Below, one piece after another: positions 1 to 12,617 of a DNA stretch of 64,000 nt. Both the position numbers and the translations under genes were made by a program. Where the stretch lies: assembly GCA_021229015.1 (NCBI GenBank), contig CM037791.1, positions 56,794,704 to 56,858,703 of the forward strand. The letters run 5' to 3'. Source of the stretch: Solen grandis (taxonomy: Eukaryota; Mollusca; Bivalvia; Adapedonta; Solenidae). Under the pieces are notes generated by a model. The model had not been told where the DNA came from. It saw nothing but the letters and a program-made list of their open reading frames with translations, and ran no database searches. How positions within the stretch are numbered: position 1 is the stretch's first letter; every line of letters begins with the position of its first letter.

Positions 1-2135
1 TCACGTGAGGAAATTTTGATTTCAATGATTTTCAGCACCCTATGACGTCACATGACGTCACAGCTAAAAATAGTGAAAAATGGTGTTCGCGCTCTACAGC
101 CGTCATTTATGGTCGGATTTTCTTCAAATTTTCACAGATGGTACATCTTGAATCAAAGGTGTGCATATCCTGTCAGCTAACCGAAATTCCGAAAGACCGA
201 AGTTCTGTGGCTAAAATAAGATTCGAACATAGGACCGAAAATTTCATTTTAGGATTAAAGAGCTTCAGGATGAGATAGAAAGTTGAAACTTACACAGTTT
301 GCAGTTCTGCAGAATTTCTATATATATTTTGAGTCGTGACGTCATATGACGTCATAGGCATACTTCATAATTTTCATATTAGGGCAATGATTTCGACATG
401 ATGCCAGTTGTTCAGAATAATGAAAATTTCAGAGTTCTGAAAGGAAAGTATGCGCTTTTGAACAAAAGCATCTTCAGCACCCTATGACGTCATGTGACGT
501 CACAGCTAAAAATAGTGAAAAATGGTGTTCGCGCTCTACAGCCGTCATTTATGGTCGGATTTTCTTCAAATTTTCACAGATGGTACATCTTGAATCAAAG
601 GTGTGCATATCCTATCAGCTAACCGAAATTCCGAAAGACCGAAGTTCTATGGCTTAAATAAAATTCGAACATAGGACCGAAAATTTCATTTTAGGATTAA
701 AGAGCTTCAGGATGAGATAGAAAGTTGAAACTTACACAGTTTGCAGTTCTGCAGAATTCCTATATATATTTTGAGTCGTGACGTCATATGACGTCATATG
801 ACGTCATAGGCATACTTCATAATTTTCATATTAGGGCAATGATTTCGACATGATGCCAGTTGTTCAGAATAATGAAAATTTCAGAGTTATGACAGTCAAG
901 TATGCGCTTTTGAACAAAAGCATCTTCAGCACACTATGACGTCATATGACGTCACAGCTAAAAATAGTGAAAAAATGGTGTTCGCGCTCTACAGCCGTCA
1001 TTTATGATCGGATTTTCTTCAAATGTTCACAGATGGTACATCTTGAAACTAAGGTGTGCATATCCTGTCAGCTAAGCGAAACTCCGAAAGACCGAAGTTC
1101 TATGGCGGAAATAAGATTCGAACATAGGACCGAAAATTTCATTTTAAGATTAAAGAGCTTCAGGATGAGATACAATGTTGGGCCCTTACACTGTTTGCAG
1201 TTCTGCAGAATTTCTACATATAATTTGAGTTTTGACGTCATAGGACGTCATGTGACGTCATAAGCATACTTCTTAATTTTCATATTAGGGCAATGATTTC
1301 GACATGATACCAGTTGTTCAGAATAATGAAAATTTCAGAGTTCTGACAGTAAAGTATGCGCTTTTGAACAAAAGCATCTTCAGCACCCTATTACGCCATA
1401 TGACGTCACAGCTAAAAATGTTGTTCACGCTCTACAGCCGCCATTTATGGTCGGATTTTTTTCAAATTTTCACTGATGGTACATCTTGAGACTAAGGTGT
1501 GCATATCCTGTAAGCTAACCGAAATTCCGAAAGACCGAAGATCTGTGGCTGAAATAAGATTCGAACATATGACCGAAAATTTCATTTTAGGATTAAAGAG
1601 CTTCTGGATTAGATAGAATGTTGAAACTATCACAGTTTGCAGGTCTGAAGAATTTCTAAATAAATTTTGGGTCGTGACGTCATAAGACGTCATGTGACGC
1701 CATAAGCATACTTCTTAATTTTCATTTTAGGGCAATGATTTCGACATGTTCGCGCTCTACAGCCGCCATTTATGAACAGATTTTCTTCAAATTTTTACAG
1801 ATGGTACATCTTGAAACTAAGGTGTGAATATTTTGTCAGCTAACCTTAATTCCGAAAGATCAAAGTATTGTGGCTGAAGTAAGATTCAAACATAGGACGT
1901 TTAAACTAGAAATCAAGTTTGCAGTCATGTCCTGACGTCATATGACATCATGTTACGTCACAGACTAATACTTAGTTCTTATCATATGCACTAATTTCGG
2001 AATATAATGTCAATTGTTCAGCATGAACATGAAATACTACCAGAGGTGAGACATTACATGGAACTTCTATCTCCTGCTTTTTGCATTAACATAGCTTGCA
2101 GAAAGTCCTATCATTCGTTTTCACGAATGACATCT
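1..2135 (+). repeat. CRE-palindrome tandem array, subfamily A
   Basis: Tandem diverged units of about 450 bp; successive units begin with CAGCAC at about 34, 476, 927 and 1380, then decay. Each unit carries two clusters of the perfect palindrome TGACGTCA, two or three per cluster, spaced 10 bp start to start. Eleven perfect copies lie between 43 and 954 alone. Between the clusters a conserved body contains CGCTCTACAGCC, TTTTCACAGATGG and AGATTCGAAC. Short open frames here shift between units and carry stops, so they are not genes. The block ends in a terminal module with a CATTCGT/ACGAATG hairpin followed by acatCTAG (about 2113-2135). Confidence 0.9.
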
Positions 2136-3258
2136 AGTTATTATTATTATTATTCTTTTCTTCTTCCTAACTAAACGCTTATTTTTATATGTTGCAATAG
2201 TCCTAGGACGATGAAATTTTTATGGCTTATTATTTTATTATTTTGAGTCGTGACGTCATATGACGTCATATGACGTCATAGGCATACTTCATAATTTTCA
2301 TATTAGGGCAATGATTTCGACATGATAGTGAAATAGTGAAAAATGGTGTTTACGCTCTACAGCCGTCATTTATGGTCGGATTTTCTTCAAATTTTCACAG
2401 ATGGTACATTTTGAAACTCAGGTGTGCATATCTTGTCAACTAACCGAAATTCCCAAAGACCGAAGTTCTGTGGCTGAAATAAGATTCGAACATAGGACCG
2501 ATAATTTCATTTTAGGATTAAAGAGCTTCAGGATGAGATAGAAAGTTGAAACTTACACAGTTTACAGTTCTGCAGAATTTCTACATATATCTTGAGTCTT
2601 GACGTCATATGACGTCTTGTGACGTCATAAGCATACTTCTTAATTTTCTTTTTTGGGCAATGATTTTGGCATGATGCCAGTTGTTCAGATTAACGAAAAT
2701 TTCATAGTTATGACAGTAAAATATGCCCTTTTGAACAAAAGCATCTTTAGCACACTATGACGTCATGTGACGTCAGAGCTAAATATAGTGAAAAATGGTG
2801 TTCACGCTCTACAGCCGCTATTTATGGTCGGATTTTCTTCAAATTTTCACAGATGGTACATCTTGAAAGTTAGGTGTGCATATCCTGTCAGCTAATCGAA
2901 ATTCCGAAAGACCGAAGTTCTGTGGCTGAAATAAGATTCGAACATAGGACCGAAAATTTCATTTTAGGATTAGAGAGCTTCAGGATGAGATAGAAAGTTG
3001 AAACTTAAACAGTTTGCAGTTCTGCAGAATTTCTACATATGTTTAGAGTTATGATATCATATGACGTCATGTGACGTCACAGACTAATACTTAGTTCTTA
3101 TCATTTGCACTAATTTCGGAATATAATGTCAATTGTTCAGCATGAACATGAAATACTACCAGAGGTGAGTCATTACATGAAACTTCTATCTCCTGCTTTT
3201 TGCATTAACACAGCTTGCAGAAAGTCCTATCATTCGTTTTCACGAATGACATCTAGTT
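2136..3258 (+). mobile_element. CRE-family element copy bounded by (ATT)n head and CTAG hairpin tail
   Basis: Opens with an ATT microsatellite and a TTCTTTTCTTCTTCC plus AAACGCTTATTTT leader (about 2138-2230). It contains subfamily A units with TGACGTCA pairs (2248-2278, 2601-2631, about 2758-2775). It ends in the same terminal module as its neighbour: GCAGAAAGTCCTAT, a CATTCGT/ACGAATG hairpin and acatCTAG at about 3221-3258. Head and tail recur as a set elsewhere, which supports calling it one element. No transposase is encoded, so it is non-autonomous. Confidence 0.6.
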
Positions 3259-5084
3259 CTTATTCTTTTTTTCTTCCTCTTGTATTTGTGTTTATTTTGA
3301 TGTGTTGCCAATGGCCCAGAACAATGAAAATTTTATGGCATATATTTCAAACCATGAGCTTTTGGATGCAATGAATTTCATATTCATATGACGTCATATA
3401 ACGTCAGATTTGACGTCAGGTGAAAAAGTTTGTACGCGGTCTACAGCCTTTATTTCTAGACCGATTTTCATCAAAATTTCACAGAATATGTATGTTACGC
3501 TCTAGTTGTGCATCCCGGTGTCCGTTTTTCAAAATTCGAAAAGTCCATGGTTCTATAGCGAATCCAAGATTCGAACCAAGGTCGTAAATTTTTAAATGCT
3601 TATAAAATCTGTCCTATTTAAGAAAGAAAGTTGATATTTAGTCAGTATATAGGTCTCTAGAAGTTTTAAACATTTTGTGAAAATAAATGTCATATGACGT
3701 CGAGTGACGTCATTATATGATAATGTATTTCTAATATTAACAAGAATATTTCTATATGTTGAAATTGTCGAAGGGCAATGAAAATTTAAAGACAACTGCT
3801 TCAAAAGCTGAAAGTTTGATTTCTATGATTTTCATATGCCTATGACGTCATATGACGTCACATTTGAAATATGCTACAAAAGGTTGTACGCGGTCTACAG
3901 CCATTGTTTGTAAACCGATTTTCATCAAATTTTCACAGATTGTGTATATTAAGTTCTAGTTGTGCATCCCGGTGTCCGTTTTTCAAAATTCGAAAAGTCC
4001 AAGGTTCTATATCGATTCCAAGATTCGAACCAAGGTCGTAAATTTTCAAATTCCTATAAAATCGGTCCTATTTGAGATAGAAAGATGATATTAGGTCAGT
4101 ATATAGGTCTCTGGAAGTCTTAAACATTTTGTGAAAATAAATGTCATATGACGTCACGTGACGTCATATGATAATGAATTTCTAATTCTAACAAGATTAT
4201 TTCTATATGTTGAAATTTTTGAAGGGCAAATAAAATTTTATGCTGCATGCTTCAGATGCTGATATTTCGATTTCAATGATTTTCAGAAGCCTATGACGTC
4301 ATATGACGTCACATTTGAAATTGACTACGAAAGTTTGTACACGGTCCAGAGCCATTATTAATGGGCCGATTTTCATCAAACTTTCACAGAATATGTAAAT
4401 TTAGTTCTAGTTGTGCATCTCGGTGTCCGTTTTTTCAAAATCCGAAAAGTCCATGGTTCTATAGCGAATTCAAGATTCGAACCGAGGTCGTAAATTTTTA
4501 AATGCTTATAAAATCGGTCCTATTTGAGTTAGAAAAGTGATATTTAGTCAGTATATAGGTCTCCAAAAGTCTTAAAGATTTTGTGAAAATAAACGTCATA
4601 TGACGTTACGTGACGTCATTATATGATAATGTATTTCTAATATTAACAAGAGTATTTCTATATGTTGAAATTGTCGAAGGGCAATGAAAATTTAATGACA
4701 AATGATTCAGACAATGAAATTTCGATTTCAATGGTTTTCCGAAGCCTATGACGTCATATGACGTCACATTTGAAATTGACTACAAAAGTTTGTACACGGT
4801 CCAGAACCATTATTAATGGGCCGATTTTCATCTAATTTTCACAGAATGTGTATATTACGTTCTTATTGTGTATTCCGGTGTCCGTTTTTCAAAATTCGAA
4901 AAGTCCAAGCATATACGGCGGATCCAAGATTCGAATCAATGACGTCAACATTAAATGCTTATAAAAACTGTCCTATTTGAGATAGAAAGTTGAAATTTTG
5001 TCAGTAGGTCTCTGGGTGTCTTAACAATTATGTGAAAATAAATGTCATATGACGTCACGTGACGTCATTTGTTTATTATTATTC
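3259..5084 (+). repeat. CRE-palindrome tandem array, subfamily B
   Basis: Four tandem units of about 450 bp, related to subfamily A but distinct. They begin near 3390, 3841, 4291 and 4746 with tATGACGTCATATGACGTCAc or a close variant. The shared body reads GTACGCGGTCTACAGCC, ATTTTCATCAAA, GTGCATCCCGGTGTCCG and AAGATTCGAACCAAGG. The second CRE pair in each unit is preceded by GTGAAAATAAA. The last unit ends at about 5070 and runs into a new ATT-rich head module. No coding potential. Confidence 0.88.
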
Positions 5085-6333
5085 TTTTCTTCTTCCTAAC
5101 TAAACGCTTATTTTAATATGTTGCGATAGTCCTAGGACGATGAAATTTTTATGGATTATTAGGCACGTGAGGAAATTTTGATTTCACCCCTACTGCATAT
5201 ATGTAACCATATCTCAATAAATATCGATTTTTGTAAATATATGTATGAATAAGAATTATAGCTGAATAATTGACGTTTCCAAAGATATTTAGTTTATTAA
5301 AATTTGTTTACGCAATACAAAGTTATAAGCAAAAAAACTAAATGAAATGAAGCTAATTTTGCTGATAATATGCTGTTTTCTTGAGGTTTAACAGTCAATA
5401 TCTCAGAAACGACTGAAGATAAGTTTATACATTATGCATATAAAATGTAGCAGGTTTTAAGAGCTTTCTAACGGTACCAAGTTTATTGAAATTGGACTTC
5501 ATATAAGAAAGTTACATGGAAAATAAGATATTTCATAATCATGCATCATAAAAATATGGAAAAGGTCACGCGTAGGGGTCAACAAGCTTAAATACTTGCG
5601 CAACGACAAAAAAAAAAAAAAAAAAAAAAAAAATAGTAAATTGCAATTGATGGGCTATATCTTGATTTTGTTTTTGTTTTTTTGTTGAATGTTGACTGTT
5701 TCCAAAATAAGCATTGAAGTAAATACATGTACAACGGCACAAGACAAAAATTCGTATTTGCAACACTATGTAGCTAGCGAGCAGTTTGCAAGCCTTGAAA
5801 AATTCACACCATCTAAAAACTGCATTGTTATGCTAACGATGGGATGTTACCTTTCAAAATATCACCATAGTTCGAAATTCCAGGAATTTATGGCAAAACT
5901 ACGGAAGCCCAAACACGCCAAAATCGGTAAATACGTTTAACTACGTTACAGGTGTCGAAAGGATATAGCACTATACAAATATTCAATACTTCTTCCTACT
6001 GAGGCTAAAATTAAACAAGGTTACAACTGAGCTGGAGTGATGAAATTCTATGTGTGATGAAAGTTAGAAACTTACATTTGAACACTGTTTCATTTTTCTT
6101 TCATGTCATATGACATAGTATAAATTTTGTATGTAAACTACATGTGCAAGATATGGGCGGACTTTTATTAAAATTCACAGAATGTGTTCTATTTGTGCTA
6201 TTTTATATAGAAATAGAGGAGATAGAAAGTTGCAATTTGGACAGATTATCTATTATGTCATCTTCTATATATACTATATAAAGCAGATATTGCAGAAAGT
6301 CCTATCATTCGTTTAAACGAATGACATCTAGTT
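5085..6333 (+). mobile_element. Element with head module, diverged body and CTAG hairpin tail
   Basis: The head module (about 5085-5190) matches those at 2140, 6610 and 7535 and includes CACGTGAGGAAATTTTGATT. The body (5190-6260) lacks CRE pairs but has the CTAACGGTACCAAG and AAGTTACATGGAAAAT module seen again at 13630, 19040 and 19780. A long poly-A run lies at about 5609-5632. The tail (6290-6333) has GCAGAAAGTCCTAT, a CATTCGTTTAAACGAATG palindrome and acatCTAG. Apparent short reading frames at 5689-5940 show no recognisable domain. Confidence 0.5.
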
Positions 6334-6344
6334 ATTATTATTAT

Positions 6345-6572
6345 TAGGACTTTCTGCCTAAAGCAGAAAGTCCTATTGGGTTTGTACTGTTTATTCTTCT
6401 TCTTCTTATTAGGGCTTTCTGCCTCAAGCAGAAAGTCCTATTGGGTTTGTTCTGTTTTTTTATTATTAGGACTTTCTGCCCTTTCGGCAGAAAGTCCTAT
6501 TGGGTTTGTACTGTTTATTCTTCTTCTTCTTCTTCTTATTAGGACTTTCTGCCCTTTCGGCAGAAAGTCCTA
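6345..6572 (+). repeat. Cluster of four terminal hairpins (TAGGACTTTCTGCC family)
   Basis: Four hairpins in a row: 6345-6375, 6411-6440, 6467-6499 and 6540-6572. The last two have perfect 14-bp stems, TAGGACTTTCTGCC against GGCAGAAAGTCCTA, with loop CTTTC. The second has one G-T wobble pair. Each is followed by TTGGGTTTGT and a TTC/TTA tract. The tandem arrangement suggests repeated insertion of related elements at the same microsatellite, or duplication of an element head. Confidence 0.85.
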
Positions 6573-7535
6573 TTGGGTTTGTACTGTTTATTCTTCTTCT
6601 TCTTCTTATTATTATTATTCTTTTTTTCTTCCTGACTAAACGCTTATTTTTCTATGTTGCAATACTCCTAGGACGATAAAAATTTTATGACTTATTAGTC
6701 ACGTGAGGAAATTTTGATTTCTATGATTTTCATATTCCTATGACGTCATATGACGTCACATTTGAAATTTGCTACAAAAGTTTGTACGCGGTCTACAGCC
6801 ATTGTTTGTGAACCGATTTTCATCAAATTTTCACAGCTTGTCTATATTAAGTTCTAGATGTGCATCCCGGTGTCCGTTTTTCAAAATTCGAAAAGTCCAT
6901 GGTTCTATAGCGAATCCAAGATTCGAACCAAGGTCGTAAATTTTTAAATGCTTATAAAATCTGTCCTATTTAAGATAGAAAGTTGATATTTAGTCAGTAT
7001 ATAGGTGTTTAGAAGTTTTAAATATTTTGTGAAAATGAATGTCATATGACGTCCCGTGACGTCATTACATGTTAATGTATTTCTAATATTAACAAGAATA
7101 TTTCTATATGTTGAAACTGTCGAAGGGCAATGAAAATTTAATGATACATGCTTCCAACGCTGAAATTTCGATTTCTGTAATTTTCATATCTCTATGACGT
7201 CATATGACGTCACATTTGAAATATGCAACAAAAGTTTGTACACTGTCCAGAGCCATTATTAATGGACCGATTTTCATGAAATTTTCACAGAATGTGTATA
7301 TTAAGTTCTAGTTGTGCATCCCGGTGTCCGTTTTTCAAAATTCGAAAAGCGCAAGGTTCTATAGCGATTCCAAGATTCGAACCAAGGTCGTAAATTTTTA
7401 AATGCTTAAAAAATCAGTCCTATTTGAGATAGAATGTTGAAATTTTGTCAGTTAGTAGGTCTCTGGGTGTCTTAACAATTATGTGAAAATAAACGTCATA
7501 TGACGTCACGTGACGTAATTTTTTCATTATTATTA
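6573..7535 (+). repeat. CRE-family element, subfamily B units
   Basis: Head module at about 6608-6720 with AGTCACGTGAGG, then two subfamily B units starting near 6738 and 7194. Both carry the CRE pair at each end and the AAGATTCGAACCAAGG block. The region reads like the 3841-4740 units with scattered substitutions. No gene. Confidence 0.85.
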
Positions 7536-9006
7536 TTCTTTTCTTCTTCCTAACTAAACGCTTATTTTGATATGTTGCAATAGTCCTAGGACGATGAAAT
7601 TTTTATGGGTTATTAGTCACGTGATGAAATTTTGATTTCAATGATTGTCAGCACCCTATGACGTCACATGACGTCACAGCTAAAAATAGTGAAAAATGGT
7701 GTTCGCGCTCTACAGCCGCCATTTATGGTCGGATTTTCTTCAAATTTTCACAGATGGTACATTTTAAAACTAAGGTGTGCATATCCTGTCAGCTAACCGA
7801 ATTTCCGAAAGACCGAAGTTCTGTTGCTGAAATAAGATTCGAACATAGGACCGAAAATTTCATTTTAGGATTTAAAGAGCTTCAGGATGAGAAAGAAAGT
7901 TGAAACTTACACAGTTTGCAGTTCTGCAGAATTTCTACATATAAATTGAGTCGTGACGTCATATGACGTCATGTGACGTCACAAGCATACTTCTTAATTT
8001 TTATTTTAGGGCAATGATTTCGAAATGATGCCAGTTGTTCAGAATAATGAACATTTCAGAGTTATGACAGTAAAGTATGCGCTTTTGAACAAAAGCATCT
8101 TCAGCACCCTATGACGTCATGTGACGTCACAGCTAAAAATAGTGAAAAATGGTTTTCGCGCTCTACAGCCGCCATTTATGGTCGGATTTTCTTCAAATTT
8201 TCACAGATGGTACACCTTGAAACTAAGGTGTGCATATCCTGCCAGCTAACCTTAATTCCGAAAAACCGAAGTTCTGTGGCTGAAGTAAGATTCGAACATA
8301 GGACCAAAAATTTCATTTTAGGATTGAAGAGCTTCAGGATGAGATAGGAAGTTGAAACTTACACAGTTTGCAGTTCTGCAGCATTCCTACAAATATTTTG
8401 AATCGTGACGTCATAGGACGTCATAAGCATACCACTTAATTTTAATGTGGGGCAATGATTTCGACATGATGCCAGTTGCTCAGAATAATGAAAATTTCAG
8501 AGTTATTGCAGTAAAGTATGCGCTTTTGAGCAGCAGCATTTTCAGCACCCTATGACGTCACGTGACGTCAGAGCTAAAAATAGTGAAAAATGGTGTTCGC
8601 GCTCTACAGCCGCCATATATGATCAGATTTTCTTCAAATTTTTACAGATGGTACATCTTGAAACTAAGGTGTGAATATTTTGTCACCTAACCTTAATTCC
8701 GAAAAACCGAATTATTGTTGCTGAAGTAAGATTCGAACATAGGACCAAAAATTTTAGGGTTAAAGAACTAATTTCTTAATATATTTTATGTCGAGACGTC
8801 ATATGACGTCATAAGCATACTACTTCTACTATTATTCCTAATATTTTTTTTATTCGCTTATTTTCGCGGAATATAATGTCATTTGTTCAGCACTAACATG
8901 AAATACTACCAGAGGTGAGTCATTACATGAAACTTCTATCTCCTGCTTTTTGCATTAACACAGGTTGCAGAAAGTCCTATCATTCGTTTAGACGAATGAC
9001 ATCTAC
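7536..9006 (+). mobile_element. CRE-family element, subfamily A units, complete with head and tail
   Basis: Starts with the ATT/TTC head (7535-7640, AGTCACGTGATG). It holds three subfamily A units near 7656, 8109 and 8548, then the terminal module with GCAGAAAGTCCTAT and a CATTCGTTTAGACGAATG hairpin (8968-9004). The final CTAG is changed to CTAC. This is the clearest full-length example of the family. Short open frames at 7658-7903 and 8111-8347 are subfamily A shadows. Confidence 0.65.
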
Positions 9007-10806
9007 TATTTGTGTTAATTTCGATGTGTTGCCATTGACTCAAAACAATGAAAATTGTATGGCATATATTTCAAACCATGTGCTTCCGGATGCAATAAAT
9101 TTCATATTTATATGACGTCATATAACGTCAGATTTGACGTCAGGTGAAAAGGTTTGTACGCGGTCTACAGCCATTATTTCTAAATCGATTTTCACCAAAA
9201 TTTCACAGAATATGTATGTTAGGCTCTAGTTGTGCATACCGATGTCCGTTTTTCCAAAATTCGAAATGGCAATGGTTCTATGGCGAATCCAAGATTCGAA
9301 CCATTGACGTCAAATTTCAAATACGTATAAAATCGCTTCGAAATGAGGTACACAGCTGATATTGGAACAGATTATAGGTCTCTAAGTGTGCTTAACATTC
9401 TGTGAAGATAAACATCATTTGACGTCATATGACGTCATAAGGTAAAAACGAATTTCTTATATCTTCGCGTTAATTTAAATATGTTGTAAAGTTCCCAGGA
9501 CCATGGAAATATAATGGCATATACATCAATCCATGAGCTTTTGAATGGCAAAAATGTTTTGGGGTTACAGCCTTTTTCTTTTTCAAACTTTCACAGTTAA
9601 TATGTAACGCTCTAGTTGTGTTTTCCGGTGTCCGGTTTTCCAAATTCGAAAAGGTAATGGTTCTATGGCGAATCCAAGATTCGAACCATTGACGTCAAAT
9701 TTCAAATACGTATAAAATCGCTTCGAAATGAGGTACACAGCTGATATTGGAACAGATTATAGGTCTCTAAGTGTGCTTAACATTCTGTGAAGATAAACAT
9801 CATTTGACGTCATATGACGTCATAAGGTAAAAACGAATTTCTTATATCTTCGCGTTAATTTAAATATGTTGTAAAGTTCCCAGGACCATGGAAATATAAT
9901 GGCATATACATCAATCCATGAGCTTTTGAATGCAAGGTATTTCATATTAATGTAACGTCATATAATGTCAGATTTGACGTCAGGACAAAAATGTTTTGCG
10001 AGGTATACAGCCATTCTTTCTAGATCGATTTTCATCAAACTTTCACAGATAGCATATGTAACGCTCTAGTTGTGTTTTCCGGTGTCCGGTTTTCCAAATT
10101 CGAAAAGGTAATGGTTCTATGGCGAATCCAAGATTCGAACCATTGACGTCAAATTTCAAATACGTATAAAATCGCTTCGAAATGAGGTACACAGCTGATA
10201 TTTGGACAGATTATAGGTCTCTAAGTGTGCTTAACATTCTGTGAAGATAAACATCATTTGACGTCATATGACGTCATAAGGTAAAAACGAATTTCTTATA
10301 TCTTCGCGGGTACATCAATCCATGAGCTTTTGAATGCAAGGTATTTCATATTAATGTAACGTCATATTATGTCAGATTTGACGTCAGGACAAAAAGGTTT
10401 TGCGCGGTATACAGCCATTCTTTCTAGATCGATTTTCATCAAACTTTCACAGATTGCATATGTAACGCTCTAATTGTGTTTTCCGGTGTCCGGTTTACCA
10501 AATTCGATAAGGCAATGGTTCTATGGCGAATCCAAGACTCGAACCATTGACGTCAAATTTGAAATACGTATAAAATCGCTTCCAGATGACTTAAAAAGCT
10601 GATATAGACCCAAACCTATTGCAATCGGATTGAATGGATATTCAAGACATTTCTTTTGGTAACTAGATTACTGAAATTGATCAACTTGTAAGAAAATTAT
10701 GTCAAAATAAGAATTGATGTTAAGTTAATTTTGACATGCGATATAAAGCTTTTACGTTTGACAAAGCTAGCAGAAAGCCCTATAATTCGTATCAACGAAT
10801 GGAATT
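9007..10806 (+). repeat. CRE-palindrome array, subfamily C
   Basis: Four units whose GAATCCAAGATTCGAACC block falls near 9287, 9671, 10125 and 10529. About 240 bases at 9300-9545 appear identical to 9683-9921, so at least one duplication or conversion is recent. Spacing varies (384-454 bp) through indels. The stretch ends with a decayed tail module, GCAGAAAGCCCTAT plus an ATTCGTATCAACGAAT hairpin, at 10769-10800. Confidence 0.85.
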
Positions 10807-11839
10807 TATTGTTTATTTCTGTTTTGTAAATTATGTCCTCGTCAATAAATAAAATATGAATTGAATTGAAATTAACAAAATGTTATTATTAATAAAGAAT
10901 CAACATACAGTAAATTAATCAATTTATATATTTTTGTCTCTAATCGTTCTTGTTTATTTCATCAGCTGACTGATCAGAAAAGAAATGCTGAGAGAGAGAG
11001 AAAGAGAGAGAAAGGGGTGGAGGTGTTCGGTTTACTATCCTTGACAAACTGATATTATTCTATAACTACACCACTTGAAGATAGCATGTGTGATCTTTTC
11101 ACTGCAAGCAGAATGCGTGGATTAATCGGATTTTGTTTATTATTGCAAAAGTTTGATTTCTTTTAAAATTTAGTGTTTATTGAATGTTTTTTGACAAAAC
11201 AATTGTGAGCTCCAATTTATTCAGTCTACGGCAACGTGAAATGCGTATCATGTGTCATTAACGAAAAGAATATCAAGTCAACGTTTCTGATCTCCACTCA
11301 GTTTTAGGTAGTTTTGACATGAGGCGCGGAGGCGTGACAACCTGTACCTAAAAAAAGCATGTCGCACCGAGCGGCTCATTGTTTGGACTAATACATGTAC
11401 TAGAACCACTGTATAGACATTGAGCAAATAAATCGATGCGTGCAAACACTAGAGTAGTTTAATATGTCAATAAACAATGAATGGACTTTGCAAAGCTAGA
11501 CGGCAAACAGTTACGGACATTATTCATATCGGGGGAATGTATTCACATAGTGTGTGCATATTTGTAATCTCCAGGGACTTCAATGGAGACCAGCTTACAA
11601 AACGCAACAAAGGCATTATTGATAAAAATTATCGCCAGTGGTACAAAGAAATTATGCAATCAATTTCATATTATGCACACACAAGTATTTGCAGCGTGCA
11701 AGGACACATAAAAAGAAATGACAGGAAATTTACCTGTACCCGAGCATTTTGTATGACATTACATAATATATACTCTTATTATTGAATAAATTGGATATAA
11801 AGTACTACTGGGGATATCATTTACTTTAACTTGTTAACT
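10807..11839. other. Low-feature AT-rich spacer with GA microsatellite
   Basis: Mostly single-copy-looking sequence. An impure GA run lies at 10988-11015. An open frame at 11477-11785 (102 codons) has no recognisable domain, no splice context and AT-driven composition, so I do not call it a gene. Confidence 0.5.
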
Positions 11840-12055
11840 GATCTATTTTACGTCGATTGGGAAACAAGTTTCTTATACATTTCTTATTATTCAACTTATA
11901 CTAATCCCTCTCGACATTTTCTGGGTTGGACCAGTACTTTGCGTTTGTGAAGGTCATGACAACTTTTGTCCCAACGGTGTTCGAAAAAAACCAAAACATT
12001 CATGAGCACATTACCATTGCACCCACTGCATCCACTTTTAATGGAACAAAAAGAA
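11840..12055 (-). mobile_element. Degenerate tRNA-derived SINE-like copy
   Basis: Aligns by eye to the better copy at 21257-21470: TATACTAATCCCTCTCGACA and CTGGGTTGGACCAGTAC against TATACCAATCCCTCTTGACA and CTGGATTGGTCCAGTGC. The tRNA-like head, on the minus strand, is badly decayed. Confidence 0.45.
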
Positions 12056-12617
12056 ATGTGCAAAATAATAAACTACTAGTATTTTACCCAAAGTTTTGAA
12101 AAATCATTAATATAGAAGCAGCATCAAGATAACAACCACAGGACACAATGCATTATTTTACAGGGGATTGGATTAAAAATTTGGTTATAAGGTTTGGTCA
12201 TTATTATTATGGGTGTAATATTCATATCCATTAAAACGTCACTTTAAGATATATATATTAAACCGAATAGGAAATTTACATGATCATGCAATACGTGCGG
12301 GTTATCTTGATATACATTACGATACCAGTGTATTCATACTCTATAGGGCACCGAAGCAGTGAAACACGTTGAAAAAAAAGACCAAAGCAAGTATTATTAT
12401 TCAAGTTATACGAGATTTTTGTTATGCATGCATTTGTATGTTCAATCGTCAGGTCAAGGTTATATTTGAGAAATGGCAAACTTTGTATGAATAAAGTTCT
12501 CGTCTGTGTGCATATTATTGAATGGCATTCTGTTCAGTCCCCTTTCAATCGTTATTACTAGGTGTACAATGGTATGCATTTTATCTGTCTAAATCAGTAC
12601 ACTGAAACAGCTACTTC
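12056..12617. other. Spacer, no recognised feature
   Basis: AT-rich sequence with short open frames only (such as 12276-12479 on the minus strand). I see no domain, repeat or RNA gene here. Confidence 0.4.

Noticed and set aside
42..1263. Open frames of 78-105 codons repeated along the CRE array (also 7658-7903 and 8111-8347)
   Set aside because: They fall on the conserved part of tandem repeats, are interrupted in sister units by stops and frameshifts, and match no domain.
1..10800. CRISPR-like array
   Set aside because: Units are about 450 bp and diverge throughout; there are no short identical repeats with unique spacers, and the genome is eukaryotic.
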